Assembly (NCBI RefSeq): GCF_028283705.1
Contig: NZ_JAPWKD010000002.1
Coordinates: 124,001-188,000 of the forward strand
Reading direction: 5' to 3'
DNA: 64,000 nt
DNA from: Pantoea sp.
GTDB taxonomy: Bacteria; Pseudomonadota; Gammaproteobacteria; Enterobacterales; Enterobacteriaceae
Shown piece after piece: positions 39,985-50,452 of this stretch (positions are counted from its first letter, which is position 1; each line of letters starts with the position of its first letter). Made by a program: the position numbers and the translations under genes. Below the pieces are notes generated by a model. It saw nothing but the letters and a program-made list of their open reading frames with translations, was not told the DNA's origin and did no database searches.

Positions 39985-41271
39985 TCAGGCCTTGTGACTG
40001 ATTTTCGCCAGTTGCTGAAAATAGTCGGGGAAGGTTTTCGCCGTACACCCCGGATCCAGGATGGTCACTGGCGTGTCCGACAACGCCACCAGCGAGAAAC
40101 ACATCGCCATACGGTGGTCGTTGTAAGTCCCAATGTCCGCGTGCTGCAACTGAGACGGCGGCGTGATACGAATAAAATCGTGGCCTTCTTCAACTTCAGC
40201 ACCGACTTTACGCAATTCAGTCGCCATCGCTGCCAGACGATCCGTCTCTTTCACCCGCCAGTTGTAGATGTTACGCATCAGGGTGGTGCCCTGCGCAAAC
40301 AGCGCCGTTGTAGCGATAGTCATGGCGGCATCGGGGATATGGTTCATATCCATATCGATGGCATTTAATGCACCGCGCGTGCAGGCGATGTAATCATCCC
40401 CCCACTCAACCACCGCGCCCATTTTCTCCAGCACATCCGCAAAGCGAATATCGCCCTGCACACTATTACGACCAATGCCGGTGACACGCACAGTGCCGCC
40501 TTTAATCGCGGCTGCCGCGAGGAAATAAGATGCGGATGATGCATCGCCTTCCACCAGGTAATCACCCGGTGACTGATACTGTTGTTGACCTTTAACGACA
40601 AAGCGCTGGTAATTCTGGTTATCGACTTCAACACCAAAGCAACGCATCAGATGCAAGGTAATGTCGATATACGGCTTCGATACCAGTTCACCTTTAATGG
40701 TGATCGTGGTGTCCTGCTGGGCCAGCGGGGCCGTCATCAATAACGCCGTCAGGAACTGGCTTGAAACGCTGCCATCGACACTGACTTCACCGCCATTGAA
40801 ACCACCATTAAGGCGCAAAGGTGGATAGTCCGTCTGCTCCAGATAATCAATTTTCGCTCCGCCCTGACGCAGTGCATCAACCAGATGTCCAATCGGACGT
40901 TCCTTCATGCGCGGTTCACCGGTCAACACAATGGATTGCTGACCCAGGCACAATGCCGCCGCCAGCGGGCGCATAGCCGTACCTGCGTTGCCGAGAAACA
41001 GCTCCAGGGGTTGGTCTGAATGCAAAGGGCCTGCGTTGCCGGTCACGATGCAGACCGTGCGATCCGCAGACAGCGTGTAGCTCACACCCAGCGCTTTCAG
41101 CGCGTTAAGCATATGCTTAACATCATCGCTATCCAGCAGGTTGGTGAGGCGCGTGGTGCCTTTAGCCAGCGCAGCCAGCAGCAGCGCGCGGTTAGAAACG
41201 CTTTTTGAACCCGGTAAATTTACCGTGCCATCAACGCGGGCAATCGGTTGTAAAGTCAGGGAGTCCTGCAT
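39985..41271 (-). CDS. aroA: EPSP synthase (3-phosphoshikimate 1-carboxyvinyltransferase)
   Basis: Joins shikimate-3-phosphate and phosphoenolpyruvate in the chorismate pathway. 428 residues (E. coli 427). [20 protein letters not shown] and [20 protein letters not shown] mark a class I (glyphosate-sensitive type) enzyme; [33 protein letters not shown], and [16 protein letters not shown] follow. 80 bp downstream of serC in the conserved serC-aroA operon; the two amino-acid pathways share this transcript in enterobacteria. Confidence 0.98.
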   Translation of the reverse strand: MQDSLTLQPIARVDGTVNLPGSKSVSNRALLLAALAKGTTRLTNLLDSDDVKHMLNALKALGVSYTLSADRTVCIVTGNAGPLHSDQPLELFLGNAGTAMRPLAAALCLGQQSIVLTGEPRMKERPIGHLVDALRQGGAKIDYLEQTDYPPLRLNGGFNGGEVSVDGSVSSQFLTALLMTAPLAQQDTTITIKGELVSKPYIDITLHLMRCFGVEVDNQNYQRFVVKGQQQYQSPGDYLVEGDASSASYFLAAAAIKGGTVRVTGIGRNSVQGDIRFADVLEKMGAVVEWGDDYIACTRGALNAIDMDMNHIPDAAMTIATTALFAQGTTLMRNIYNWRVKETDRLAAMATELRKVGAEVEEGHDFIRITPPSQLQHADIGTYNDHRMAMCFSLVALSDTPVTILDPGCTAKTFPDYFQQLAKISHKA

Positions 41272-41290
41272 GTGAAACCAAATCTCCAGA

Positions 41291-41318
41291 AAAGACGAAA
41301 CCCCGTCCGAAAACGGGG
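41291..41318 (-). promoter_or_regulatory. Attenuator-like hairpin between serC and aroA
   Basis: On the minus strand CCCCGT-TTTCGG-ACGGGG is followed by TTTCGTCTTTTC, a weak intrinsic terminator placed within the operon. Partial termination here would make aroA less expressed than serC. Confidence 0.5.
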
Positions 41319-41351
41319 CCTGAAACCAGTCAGACTGGTACTAATAAATCA

Positions 41352-42437
41352 TCAGCCGTGGCGACGTTCAAAATCGACCATAAAGTCGGTCAGAACTTTA
41401 ACACCTTCCAGCGGCATCGCATTGTAGATGGAGGCACGCATACCGCCAACCACGCGGTGGCCTTTCAGCGCATGCAGACCCGCTTTCAGTGACTCTTCAA
41501 GAAATACTTTGTCCAGCGCCGCATCAGCCAGCTGGAAAGGTACGTTCATACGTGAACGGTTTTCAGCGGCAACATCGTTACGATAGAAGTTGCTGTTATC
41601 GATCACGCCGTAAAGCAGGTCCGCTTTCGCCTGGTTCAGCTTGTCCATTTCCGCAACGCCACCCTTCTCTTTCAGCCATTTGAACACCAGGCCGGAGAGA
41701 TACCACGCGAAGGTCGGTGGGGTGTTAAACATGGAATCGTTTTCTGCCAGCACCTTGTAATCAAGGATGGAAGGCACATAACTGTGAGCTTTGCCAAGCA
41801 AATCTTCACGCACGATAACCAGAGTCAGGCCAGCCGGTCCGATATTTTTCTGTGCGCCGGCATAAATCACACCATAACGGCTGACATCAATCGGACGAGA
41901 CAGGATGGTTGACGAGTAGTCAGCCACGACAACTTTGTCACCAAAATCCGGCTGTTCATCAATCGCGATACCGTCAATGGTTTCGTTCGGGCAAAAGTGG
42001 ACATAAGCCGCATCATCGCTCAACTGCCATTCACGCATTGGCAGAATGGCACGTTTGCCGTCGCGGGTGGTTTTTACATCGATGGTATTCGGCGAGCAGA
42101 ATTTCTCAGCCTCTTTGATGGCGCTGTGCGCCCAGTAACCGCCATCGATGTAATCTGCGCTTTTCGCTGCACCAAGCAGGTTGCCGGGGATGGCAGCAAA
42201 CTGTGCACGCGCACCGCCATGACAGAATAAAACTTTGTAGTTGGCGGGGATTTTCAGCAGATCGCGAAAGTCCTTCTCAGCCTCTTCCGCGACCTGAATA
42301 AACTCTTTACTACGGTGACTGATTTCCATCACCGAGGTGCCTAACCCGTGCCAGTTTGTCAGTTCTTGTTCTGCACGACGGAGCACTTCAACCGGCAGCA
42401 TCGCTGGACCGGAGCTAAAATTGTAAACCTGCGTCAT
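41352..42437 (-). CDS. serC: Phosphoserine aminotransferase
   Basis: PLP enzyme converting 3-phosphohydroxypyruvate to phosphoserine (serine synthesis); also acts in pyridoxal phosphate synthesis. 361 residues. Begins [36 protein letters not shown] is the phosphate-binding part; the Schiff-base lysine is in [24 protein letters not shown] and [17 protein letters not shown] complete the active site. GAGGGGAA lies right before the ATG. First gene of serC-aroA, divergent from ycaO over 293 bp. E. coli ycaP, which lies between serC and ycaO, is absent. Confidence 0.98.
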   Translation of the reverse strand: MTQVYNFSSGPAMLPVEVLRRAEQELTNWHGLGTSVMEISHRSKEFIQVAEEAEKDFRDLLKIPANYKVLFCHGGARAQFAAIPGNLLGAAKSADYIDGGYWAHSAIKEAEKFCSPNTIDVKTTRDGKRAILPMREWQLSDDAAYVHFCPNETIDGIAIDEQPDFGDKVVVADYSSTILSRPIDVSRYGVIYAGAQKNIGPAGLTLVIVREDLLGKAHSYVPSILDYKVLAENDSMFNTPPTFAWYLSGLVFKWLKEKGGVAEMDKLNQAKADLLYGVIDNSNFYRNDVAAENRSRMNVPFQLADAALDKVFLEESLKAGLHALKGHRVVGGMRASIYNAMPLEGVKVLTDFMVDFERRHG

Positions 42438-42730
42438 TTCCCCTCACCACTGTCATATCGAACGGTTATGAATACCCTACCGGTTTTATCATTGCCTCCG
42501 GGTGGCTGCAATCACTAATCCATCCGCGATCACATTTCCAGAGCCAGCCCGGCGACAGCTTATGTCATAAATGCAATCCGCAATGGAATATTGTGAGGTT
42601 TATCGGCGAACTAAAATCGGATGACAGCCAGCACACCTGAAGCCTGTAATATGCGGGTATAGCGCTGGCCGCGCAAAACCCGTACTATTGCGCGCTTTAC
42701 GCCCACCTCATTGACTTAGAGAGCGCCATC
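42438..42730. other. Divergent serC/ycaO intergenic region
   Basis: 293 bp with no gene. It should hold the serC promoter (minus) and the ycaO promoter (plus). I see no convincing hexamer pair and no trace of ycaP. Confidence 0.5.
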
Positions 42731-44494
42731 ATGACGCAAACTTTTATTCCAGGTAAAGACGCCGCACTGGAAGACTCCATTTCACGCTTCCAGCACAAAT
42801 TGCAGGATTTAGGATTCAACATCGAAGAAGCTTCGTGGCTGAACCCGGTCCCGCATGTATGGTCAGTACATATTCGCGATCGCGACTGCCCGCTGTGCTT
42901 TACCAACGGTAAAGGTGCCAGTAAAAAGGCAGCGCTGGCTTCCGCGCTGGGCGAATACTTCGAGCGCCTCTCAACCAACTACTTTTTTGCTGACTTCTGG
43001 CTGGGTGAATCCATCGCCAACGGCGAATTTGTTCACTACCCAAACGAGAAGTGGTTCGCGCTGCCAGATGACGATAGCCTGCCAGAAGGTATTCTCGACG
43101 CCCGTCTGCGCAAATTCTATGATCCTGACGATAGCCTGAGCGCCAGCGAACTGATCGATCTGCAATCCGGTAATGCGGAACGGGGTATTTGTGGGCTGCC
43201 CTTTACCCGTCAGTCGGATCAGCAAACGGTCTATATCCCGATGAATATTATCGGCAACCTGTATGTTTCAAACGGCATGTCAGCGGGTAATACCGCAAAC
43301 GAAGCCCGCGTACAGGGTTTGTCAGAAGTTTTTGAGCGTCATATCAAAAACCGCATCATTGCTGAGTCCATCAGCCTGCCGGAAATTCCTGACGCAGTGA
43401 TGCAGCGTTATCCTGGTGTGATCGAGGCCATCGCGCGCCTGGAAGCAGAAGGCTTCCCGATCTTCGCCTATGATGCGTCACTCGGCGGTAACTATCCGGT
43501 TATTTGTGTCGTATTGTTCAACCCGGAGAATGGCACCTGTTTCGCTTCTTTTGGTGCACATCCTGATTTTGGCGTCGCGCTGGAGCGTACCGTTACCGAA
43601 CTGTTGCAGGGCCGCAGCCTGAAGGATCTCGACGTCTTCACTCCGCCGACCTTTGATGACGAAGAAGTGGCGGAACATGCCAACCTGGAAACCCACTTTA
43701 TCGATTCCAGTGGTCTGATCTCCTGGGATATGTTCAAAGACGAAGCGGATTATCCGTTTGTTGACTGGAGCTTCGCCGGTACCACGCAGGAAGAATTTGA
43801 CACCCTGATGGCGATTTTCCGCGCTGAAGATAAAGAAGTGTACATCGCGGACTACGAACATCTGAGCGTCTATGCCTGCCGCATCATCGTACCGGGCATG
43901 TCGGATATCTATCCGGCTGAAGACCTGCTGCTGGCCAACAATAGTATGGGCGCTCCGCTGCGTGAAACGCTGCTGGCACTGCCGGAAAGCCAGTGGGAAC
44001 CTGAAGCCTATCTGGAGCTGATCACCCAGCTGGATGATGAAGGCCATGATGACTTCACCCGTGTGCGCGAACTGCTGGGTCTGGCGACCGGTAAAGATAA
44101 CGGCTGGTATACGCTGCGTATTGGCGAACTGAAAGCCATGCTGGCACTGGCCGGTGGTGACCTGGATCAGGCGCTGATCTGGACGGAATGGACGATGGAA
44201 TTCAACCAATCCATCTTCAGCGCAGAGCGTGCTAACTACTACCGCTGCCTGCAAACGCTATTGCTGCTGGCGATGGAAGATGAACGCGATCCTGTGCAGT
44301 ACCATCGTGCATTCATTCGTATGTATGGCGAAGCTGCCGTCGACGCTGCTTCTGCTGCCATCAGCGGTGAGGCACCTTTCTATGGCCTGCAGGCAGTAGA
44401 CCTGGATTTGAAAGCCTTCCCGGCGCACCAATCCCTGCTTGCTGCCTATGAAAAATTACAGGCTGCTAAGCGTCGTTACTGGTCGGCAAAATAA
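42731..44494 (+). CDS. ycaO: YcaO, ribosomal S12 methylthiotransferase accessory factor
   Basis: YcaO-domain protein; members bind ATP and activate amide backbones. The E. coli protein assists RimO in beta-methylthiolation of Asp88 of S12, though the chemistry is not settled. 587 residues (E. coli 586). The YcaO domain fills the first ~400 residues: NGKGASKKAALASALGEYFERL, GNTANEARVQGLSEVFERH and ERTVTELLQGRSL carry the acidic ATP/Mg residues. The C-terminal part is helical and TPR-like. There is no neighbouring precursor-peptide, cyclodehydratase-partner or dehydrogenase gene, so it is not an azole-peptide cluster. Terminator after it; focA follows. Confidence 0.95.
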   Translation: MTQTFIPGKDAALEDSISRFQHKLQDLGFNIEEASWLNPVPHVWSVHIRDRDCPLCFTNGKGASKKAALASALGEYFERLSTNYFFADFWLGESIANGEFVHYPNEKWFALPDDDSLPEGILDARLRKFYDPDDSLSASELIDLQSGNAERGICGLPFTRQSDQQTVYIPMNIIGNLYVSNGMSAGNTANEARVQGLSEVFERHIKNRIIAESISLPEIPDAVMQRYPGVIEAIARLEAEGFPIFAYDASLGGNYPVICVVLFNPENGTCFASFGAHPDFGVALERTVTELLQGRSLKDLDVFTPPTFDDEEVAEHANLETHFIDSSGLISWDMFKDEADYPFVDWSFAGTTQEEFDTLMAIFRAEDKEVYIADYEHLSVYACRIIVPGMSDIYPAEDLLLANNSMGAPLRETLLALPESQWEPEAYLELITQLDDEGHDDFTRVRELLGLATGKDNGWYTLRIGELKAMLALAGGDLDQALIWTEWTMEFNQSIFSAERANYYRCLQTLLLLAMEDERDPVQYHRAFIRMYGEAAVDAASAAISGEAPFYGLQAVDLDLKAFPAHQSLLAAYEKLQAAKRRYWSAK

Positions 44495-44530
44495 ATATCA
44501 TTATTTTGCAATAAACACCGGCTAACAGAT

Positions 44531-44563
44531 AAAAAGGCACTGAATGAAATCAGTGCCTTTTTT
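44531..44563 (+). terminator. Rho-independent terminator of ycaO
   Basis: AAAAAGGCACTGA / TCAGTGCCTTTTT stem with a six-base loop and T-run, 37 bp after the stop. Confidence 0.92.
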
Positions 44564-44774
44564 GTAACCGTCGACAACGGTTAATTTCTCTCCATCACCA
44601 AGTCACATTTTCGTATCCCTGCAGAGGCTCAGCGATAACAATTTCGTATCATTCCAGATGTCATCTTCAACAATAGTTGTATATTTTAAAAAAAATTTAA
44701 ACAAATAAATTCAATAAGTTATCTTAATTTTCATCGTTAAAAATCACTTCAGGTTGCCTGGTCTCCAGGCAAAT
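44564..44774. other. AT-rich region upstream of the focA promoter
   Basis: About 210 bp with long A/T runs around 44680-44730 and no open frame of interest. In E. coli the matching region carries upstream pfl promoters and IHF/ArcA sites; I cannot place those here with confidence. Confidence 0.45.
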
Positions 44775-44823
44775 ATGATCCACATCAATTCCTGACCTAT
44801 ACTCCTTTGTTAGTATTAATCCC
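44775..44823 (+). promoter_or_regulatory. FNR class II promoter of focA-pflB
   Basis: ATGATCCACATCAA (44775-44788) matches the FNR box TTGAT-N4-ATCAA with one mismatch. A -10-like TAGTAT lies at 44811-44816, so the box centre (44781.5) is 32 bp from the -10 centre, the spacing of FNR boxes at -41.5. +1 would be near 44823, about 25 bases before the focA GTG. Anaerobic activation is known for this operon in E. coli; the site here is read by eye. Confidence 0.6.
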
Positions 44824-44847
44824 AGATAATTCCTGGAGAGCGTTAGT

Positions 44848-45708
44848 GTGAAAACTGACAACCCGTTTAATTCATTATTACCGGCTGCAATGGCAAAGGT
44901 TGCTGAAGATGCCGGGGTCTACAAAGCAACAAAACACCCCCTAACCACCTTCTTTCTTGCCATTACCGCTGGCGTATTCATTTCTATCGCTTTTGTGTTC
45001 TATATCACCGCCACCACCGGCAGTGGTGCTATGCCTTATGGCATGGCAAAACTGATTGGCGGTATCTGCTTCTCTCTGGGATTGATGCTGGTGGTCGTTT
45101 GTGGTGCGGACCTCTTCACCTCAACCGTGCTGATTGTGGTGGCGAAAGCCAGTGGTCGTATCACCTGGGGCCAGCTGGCCCGTAACTGGCTGAATGTGTA
45201 TGTCGGCAACCTGATCGGTGCGATATTTTTTGTGGTTCTTATCTGGCTCTCTGGTGAGCACATGGTTGCTAACGGTGCCTGGGGTCTGAATGTGCTGCAA
45301 ACTGCCGACCATAAAATGCACCATACCTTTATTGAAGCAGTCAGCCTTGGCACCCTTGCCAACCTGATGGTCTGCCTGGCCGTGTGGATGAGTTATTCCG
45401 GCCGCAGCCTGCTGGACAAAATGGTGGCGATGATTTTGCCGGTAGCCATGTTCGTTGCCAGCGGCTTTGAGCACAGCATCGCTAACATGTTTTTAATCCC
45501 GATGGCTATCGTCATCCGTGATTTCGCCAGTCCTGAGTTCTGGCAGATGGCGGGCGCCAGTGCATCACAATTCCCGGCGCTCAGTGTCGGTAACTTTATT
45601 GTCGACAACCTTATTCCTGTAACCATTGGCAACATCATAGGTGGTGGGTTGTTAGTCGGTTTGACCTACTGGGTTATCTATCTGCGTGGTGATGACCCGG
45701 TGCATTAA
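44848..45708 (+). CDS. focA: Formate channel FocA
   Basis: Pentameric inner-membrane channel exporting and importing formate in mixed-acid fermentation. 286 residues, six membrane segments of the FNT family. Starts with GTG (44848) as MKTDNPFNSLLPAAMAKVAE, with GGAGAG 10-11 bases upstream. Pore residues are kept: Thr91 in GADLFTSTV and His209 in SGFEHSIANMF. NLIPVTIGNIIGGGLLVG is the family's C-terminal signature. First gene of focA-pflB; the 69-bp spacer to pflB contains a GCGCG(C)-AT-CGCGCGC hairpin (about 45726-45740) that may affect relative mRNA stability. Confidence 0.97.
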   Translation: MKTDNPFNSLLPAAMAKVAEDAGVYKATKHPLTTFFLAITAGVFISIAFVFYITATTGSGAMPYGMAKLIGGICFSLGLMLVVVCGADLFTSTVLIVVAKASGRITWGQLARNWLNVYVGNLIGAIFFVVLIWLSGEHMVANGAWGLNVLQTADHKMHHTFIEAVSLGTLANLMVCLAVWMSYSGRSLLDKMVAMILPVAMFVASGFEHSIANMFLIPMAIVIRDFASPEFWQMAGASASQFPALSVGNFIVDNLIPVTIGNIIGGGLLVGLTYWVIYLRGDDPVH

Positions 45709-45777
45709 GCAAGAAATTAGTACGGGCGCGCATCGCGCGCTGAACGTCAAAGTCTCCCTAAATAAGGCAGGTATATC

Positions 45778-48063
45778 ATGACCGAACTGAATGAAAAAAT
45801 GGCGTCAGCCTGGGAAGGATTTAGCGCGGGCGAATGGCAGAACAATGTCAACGTACGCGACTTCATCCAGAAAAACTACACCCCCTATGAAGGCGACGAG
45901 TCATTCCTCGCAGGTGCAACTCCGGCAACCACTAAACTGTGGGATAACGTGCTGGAAGGCATCAAAATCGAAAACCGCACTCACGCACCTGTCGACTTTG
46001 ATACCGACCTCGCTTCAACCATCACTGCGCACGATGCTGGTTACATCAACAAGTCACTGGAAAAAATCGTTGGTCTGCAAACTGAAGCGCCGCTGAAACG
46101 TGCCATTATTCCGTTTGGCGGCATCAAAATGGTGGAAGGCTCCTGTAAGGTTTATGGCCGCGAACTGGATCCATCACTGAAAAAAATCTTCACTGATTAC
46201 CGTAAAACCCATAACCAGGGCGTGTTTGATGTCTATACCCCCGACATTCTGCGCTGCCGTAAATCTGGTGTTCTGACCGGTCTGCCGGATGCCTATGGTC
46301 GTGGCCGTATCATTGGTGACTATCGTCGTGTCGCACTTTACGGCATCGACTATCTGATGAAAGACAAAGTTGCACAGTTCAACTCTCTGCAAAGCGATAT
46401 GGAAAACGGCGTCAATCTGGAAGCCACTATCCGTCTGCGTGAAGAGATTTCTGAACAGCATCGTGCGCTGGGTCAGATTAAAGAGATGGCAGCGAAATAT
46501 GGTTGCGACATCTCTGTGCCTGCCACTAATGCGCAGGAAGCCGTACAGTGGACCTATTTTGGCTACCTGGCTGCGGTTAAATCACAGAACGGTGCCGCCA
46601 TGTCGTTTGGCCGTGTGTCTACCTTCCTCGATGTGTACATTGAACGTGACATCAAAGCTGGCAAACTGACCGAAGATGAAGCTCAGGAACTGATTGACCA
46701 TCTGGTCATGAAACTGCGTATGGTGCGTTTCCTGCGTACTCCGGAATACGATGAACTGTTCTCTGGTGACCCAATCTGGGCAACTGAGTCTCTGGCTGGT
46801 ATGGGCGTTGATGGTCGTACTCTGGTGACCAAAAGCACCTTCCGTTTCCTGAACACGCTGTACACCATGGGTCCATCACCGGAACCTAACATGACCATTC
46901 TGTGGTCAGAAAAACTGCCGATTAACTTTAAAAAATACGCGGCCAAAGTTTCCATCGATACCTCATCACTGCAATATGAAAATGATGACCTGATGCGCCC
47001 TGACTTCAACAACGATGACTATGCCATCGCCTGTTGTGTTAGCCCGATGGTTATCGGTAAACAAATGCAGTTCTTCGGTGCCCGTGCTAACCTGGCAAAA
47101 ACCCTGCTGTACGCAATCAACGGCGGCGTTGATGAAAAACTGAAAATGCAGGTTGGCCCGAAAGAAACGCCAATCACTGATGACGTGCTGGAATTCGATA
47201 CCGTAATGGCGCGCATGGATCACTTCATGGACTGGCTGGCAAAACAGTATGTCACCGCCCTGAACATCATCCATTTCATGCACGACAAATACAGCTACGA
47301 AGCCTCACTGATGGCACTGCATGACCGCGATGTTTACCGTACTATGGCATGTGGTATCGCTGGTCTGTCTGTGGCTGCTGACTCCCTGTCTGCCATCAAA
47401 TACGCCAAAGTAAAACCGGTGCGTGATGCTGACGGCCTGGCTGTTGATTTCGAAATCGAAGGTGAGTATCCGCAGTTCGGTAACAACGATGCCCGCGTCG
47501 ATGACATGGCCTGTGACCTGGTTGAACGTTTCATGAAAAAAATTCAGAAACTGGCAACCTATCGCAACGCCGTACCGACTCAGTCTGTGCTGACCATTAC
47601 CTCTAACGTGGTTTATGGTAAGAAAACCGGTAACACCCCGGATGGTCGTCGTGCCGGTGCACCGTTCGGACCGGGTGCTAACCCGATGCACGGACGTGAC
47701 CAGAAAGGTGCAGTGGCTTCACTGACTTCCGTCGCGAAACTGCCGTTCGCCTACGCCAAAGATGGTATCTCTTATACCTTCTCCATCGTGCCGAATGCGC
47801 TGGGCAAAGACGACAACGTACGTAAAGCTAACCTTGCTGGCCTGATGGATGGTTACTTCCATCATGAAGCCAACACCATTGAGGGCGGCCAGCACCTGAA
47901 CGTTAACGTGATGAACCGCGAAATGTTGCTGGATGCGATGGATCATCCGGAGAAATATCCGCAGCTGACCATCCGTGTTTCAGGTTACGCAGTACGTTTT
48001 AACTCGCTGACTAAAGAGCAGCAACAGGATGTGATTACCCGTACTTTCACCAAGTCCCTGTAA
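45778..48063 (+). CDS. pflB: Pyruvate formate-lyase (glycyl radical enzyme)
   Basis: Splits pyruvate with CoA into acetyl-CoA and formate without oxygen. 761 residues, one more than E. coli. Active-site Cys419-Cys420 in [12 protein letters not shown] (418/419 in mature numbering) and the glycyl radical Gly736 in [12 protein letters not shown]. The extra residue seems to be in [20 protein letters not shown], where as I recall E. coli has one residue fewer. Very even, high-expression codon use. Between focA and its activase pflA; a terminator precedes pflA, so pflA is probably expressed less. Confidence 0.98.
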   Translation: MTELNEKMASAWEGFSAGEWQNNVNVRDFIQKNYTPYEGDESFLAGATPATTKLWDNVLEGIKIENRTHAPVDFDTDLASTITAHDAGYINKSLEKIVGLQTEAPLKRAIIPFGGIKMVEGSCKVYGRELDPSLKKIFTDYRKTHNQGVFDVYTPDILRCRKSGVLTGLPDAYGRGRIIGDYRRVALYGIDYLMKDKVAQFNSLQSDMENGVNLEATIRLREEISEQHRALGQIKEMAAKYGCDISVPATNAQEAVQWTYFGYLAAVKSQNGAAMSFGRVSTFLDVYIERDIKAGKLTEDEAQELIDHLVMKLRMVRFLRTPEYDELFSGDPIWATESLAGMGVDGRTLVTKSTFRFLNTLYTMGPSPEPNMTILWSEKLPINFKKYAAKVSIDTSSLQYENDDLMRPDFNNDDYAIACCVSPMVIGKQMQFFGARANLAKTLLYAINGGVDEKLKMQVGPKETPITDDVLEFDTVMARMDHFMDWLAKQYVTALNIIHFMHDKYSYEASLMALHDRDVYRTMACGIAGLSVAADSLSAIKYAKVKPVRDADGLAVDFEIEGEYPQFGNNDARVDDMACDLVERFMKKIQKLATYRNAVPTQSVLTITSNVVYGKKTGNTPDGRRAGAPFGPGANPMHGRDQKGAVASLTSVAKLPFAYAKDGISYTFSIVPNALGKDDNVRKANLAGLMDGYFHHEANTIEGGQHLNVNVMNREMLLDAMDHPEKYPQLTIRVSGYAVRFNSLTKEQQQDVITRTFTKSL

Positions 48064-48078
48064 TTCAATCCCGGTAAT

Positions 48079-48103
48079 AAAAGGCTCCTGCGGGAGCCTT
48101 TTC
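48079..48103 (+). terminator. Rho-independent terminator of pflB
   Basis: AAAAGGCTCC / GGAGCCTTTT with a TGCG loop and the T-run in the stem, 16 bp after the pflB stop and upstream of pflA. Confidence 0.88.
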
Positions 48104-48219
48104 TCCAGGTCGTTTTGCCAGAAGGCTTATCTCAGGCACGCTGGCAAAACCGACTTAAACCTCAGAGCACAACAAAGATTGTGCCGCCTGATTTCAGGCT
48201 AACCGGAGAACTCATCGCA

Positions 48220-48960
48220 ATGTCAGCCATCGGTCGTATCCACTCCTTTGAATCCTGCGGCACCGTTGACGGCCCAGGCATCCGCTTTATTACCTTCTTC
48301 CAGGGCTGCCTGATGCGCTGCCTTTACTGCCACAATCGTGATACCTGGGATACTCACGGTGGTAAAGAGGTGACCGTTGAGGAGCTGATGAAAGACGTGC
48401 TGGCGTACCGGCACTTCATGAACGCCTCTGGCGGCGGTGTCACGGCATCCGGCGGCGAGGCTATCCTGCAGGCAGAGTTCGTGCGTGACTGGTTCCGCGC
48501 CTGTCGGGCCGAGGGAATAAATACCTGTCTGGATACCAATGGTTTTGTGCGTCGCTACGATCCGATCATCGACGAGTTACTCGAAGTGACCGATCTGGTG
48601 ATGCTCGACCTGAAACAAATCAATGACGATATTCATCAGATTCTGGTCGGCGTTTCCAACCACCGTACGCTGGATTTTGCCCACTATTTGCAGAAGAAAG
48701 GAATCCGCACCTGGATTCGCTTTGTGGTGGTTCCCGGCTATTCCGATGATGACGATTCAGTCCATCGGCTGGGAGAATTTACCAAAGACATGGATAACAT
48801 TGAAAAGATCGAACTGTTGCCTTACCACGAATTAGGTAAGCATAAATGGATTGCCATGGGTGAAGAGTACAAACTGGAAGGGGTAAAACCGCCCAGCAAA
48901 GAGACCATGGAACGGGTGAAGAATATTCTCACCGGCTATGGGCACCAAGTGATGTATTAA
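48220..48960 (+). CDS. pflA: Pyruvate formate-lyase activating enzyme (radical SAM)
   Basis: Uses a [4Fe-4S] cluster and SAM to put the glycyl radical on PflB. 246 residues, as in E. coli. The start at 48220 ([20 protein letters not shown]) is preceded by GGAGAA; a longer frame from 48115 has no support. The radical-SAM motif C-x3-C-x2-C is CLMRCLYC (Cys29, 33, 36). [19 protein letters not shown] is the glycine-rich SAM-binding stretch; [20 protein letters not shown] and [12 protein letters not shown] follow. A terminator hairpin lies between pflB and it; a repeat element follows its stop. Confidence 0.97.
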   Translation: MSAIGRIHSFESCGTVDGPGIRFITFFQGCLMRCLYCHNRDTWDTHGGKEVTVEELMKDVLAYRHFMNASGGGVTASGGEAILQAEFVRDWFRACRAEGINTCLDTNGFVRRYDPIIDELLEVTDLVMLDLKQINDDIHQILVGVSNHRTLDFAHYLQKKGIRTWIRFVVVPGYSDDDDSVHRLGEFTKDMDNIEKIELLPYHELGKHKWIAMGEEYKLEGVKPPSKETMERVKNILTGYGHQVMY

Positions 48961-48963
48961 ATC

Positions 48964-48991
48964 GTAGCGGCGCAGTCAATTGCGCCGCCAC
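48964..48991. repeat. Single REP-like hairpin between pflA and ycaD
   Basis: GTAGCGGCGCAGTCAATTGC continuing to GCCGCCAC: the same GTAGCGGCGCA beginning as the repeat at 8349, folding on itself as GGCGCA/TGCGCC. It starts three bases after the pflA stop and lies between convergent genes. Confidence 0.75.
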
Positions 48992-49001
48992 AACGTATGC
49001 T

Positions 49002-50153
49002 TTAGGCGTGGGCCACCGGCGTGGCATGATGATCCGCCTTACGCAGCAACATCACCAGATAAACCAGCGCGACCACTGCAATCATCACAAACAGCAGACG
49101 GTCAGAGTAGCTTTGCATCAGCATCGCCGTCATACCCGGCCCCACCAGGCTGCCAATGGTGTAGCTGAATAACAGCGCCTGGTTCATTGCCACCAGTTCA
49201 TGATGCGGGACCGTTTCACACGCCCAGGACATTGCCACCGGATACAGCGTAAATCCAGCCAGACCCAACACGAACAACGCCGGAGCCATGGCGGCATCGC
49301 TGAGCATGGCAATCGCGCCCAGAATCACCACAAACACCTGAACACGCAGCACCAGCAGACGACCGAAGCGGTCGGCCAGACGGCCAACCGGCCACTGCCC
49401 CACAATGCCTGAACTCACCAGCAACGCCATCCAGTACCCGACGGTTGCATCGCTCATGCCCTGATGAGCAAGATACAGCGGCATCAGGCCGTAAAGTGAA
49501 CCCAGCACAATACCGGAAATAATGCAGCCGTTAATACCGAGGCGGGAGCTGCGGCGACGCAACATTGGCCAGATGCGACCCGGTGAAGCGTCTTCGCTGG
49601 CAGCACCGGCATTGACGCGCACAAACACCACCGGCAGCACCGCACACAACACCAGCGCCGTGACCCACGGAATGACATGCAGCAGTTCGGTCGATACCCG
49701 GCTGACCAGCAATTGTCCGGCAACGGTGCCAAGATAATAAATGATCATATACGCAGCCAGCAGCTGGCCGCGATTGCGCACCGTGCCGCTGCACAACAAG
49801 GCGCTTTCAACCACTACCCACATCAGCGCACAGCCAACACCCGCGACAAAACGCAGCAGAGTCCAGCTGTAGAAACCATCCAACAGTACCATCCCCACCG
49901 TCGCAACGGCAAACAGCACGGTCGCCAGATAGTAACAACGGTTAAAACCGTAATGCGTGATCAACAAGCCAGCGAGCAGAGTGCCCGCCAGATTACCGGT
50001 ATAATACGATGAACTGACCATCCCCACCTGCCAGGTCGGCAGTTGATCATGCGTCAGCCATAACGGCACCAGCGTATTAAGCACAGCAATAGACACCGTC
50101 AGAAGCAGCAAACCGCAAAGCAGTAGCAGGACGGGGCGCGACCAGGTTGACAT
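49002..50153 (-). CDS. ycaD: MFS transporter YcaD
   Basis: Major facilitator protein, about 12 membrane helices, substrate unknown. 383 residues from the ATG at 50153 ([20 protein letters not shown]), in line with the family. The track back to 50258 would add a non-hydrophobic, unconserved stretch. Visible: the MFS loop 2-3 region ([14 protein letters not shown]), [21 protein letters not shown], and the second-half repeat of the signature, [18 protein letters not shown]. No strong ribosome site precedes the ATG. Its E. coli neighbours dmsABC, ycaC, ycaM, ycaN and ycaK are not present, so serS lies directly upstream and pflA directly beyond. Confidence 0.92.
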   Translation of the reverse strand: MSTWSRPVLLLLCGLLLLTVSIAVLNTLVPLWLTHDQLPTWQVGMVSSSYYTGNLAGTLLAGLLITHYGFNRCYYLATVLFAVATVGMVLLDGFYSWTLLRFVAGVGCALMWVVVESALLCSGTVRNRGQLLAAYMIIYYLGTVAGQLLVSRVSTELLHVIPWVTALVLCAVLPVVFVRVNAGAASEDASPGRIWPMLRRRSSRLGINGCIISGIVLGSLYGLMPLYLAHQGMSDATVGYWMALLVSSGIVGQWPVGRLADRFGRLLVLRVQVFVVILGAIAMLSDAAMAPALFVLGLAGFTLYPVAMSWACETVPHHELVAMNQALLFSYTIGSLVGPGMTAMLMQSYSDRLLFVMIAVVALVYLVMLLRKADHHATPVAHA

Positions 50154-50423
50154 AGGGATAAAAACCAAAGAATTGGAGAGAATTGCGCGCAGTTTGCCAT
50201 TCGCTATTTTAAAGTCAATGTGCAAAAAAAAACCGCCGCACATTTTGCTGCTGAACAATTTAATTTTTTTATCTTCAGTTAGTTAGAGTACGAAAGAACA
50301 TTCTCTACCGTTTGGCTATCTCTATGAATTTGCATATTTTTAGGCAACAGAGGCGGGATAGTATCGATAACGTTTATTTCTGATTAATCCGCGGCAAAGA
50401 TTAAACCGCTTTGTACTTAAGAA
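50154..50423. promoter_or_regulatory. AT-rich gap between ycaD and serS
   Basis: About 270 bp, clearly lower in GC than both neighbours, holding the ycaD promoter region. On the minus strand TTGACT begins at 50221 (a -35-like hexamer) with a poor -10 (AAACTG). This is the site where E. coli has dmsABC and ycaC. No gene remnant recognised. Confidence 0.45.
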
Positions 50424-50452
50424 ATAAAAAAACCCGGCATAACCGGGTTTTT
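50424..50452 (-). terminator. Rho-independent terminator of serS
   Basis: Minus strand: AAAAACCCGG / CCGGGTTTTT stem, five-base loop, T-run TTTTTATTTC, 16 bp after the serS stop. Confidence 0.92.

Noticed and set aside
42731..44494. A YcaO-type azole-peptide (thiazole/oxazole) gene cluster
   Set aside because: The protein matches housekeeping YcaO and no precursor peptide, partner cyclodehydratase, dehydrogenase or exporter lies nearby.
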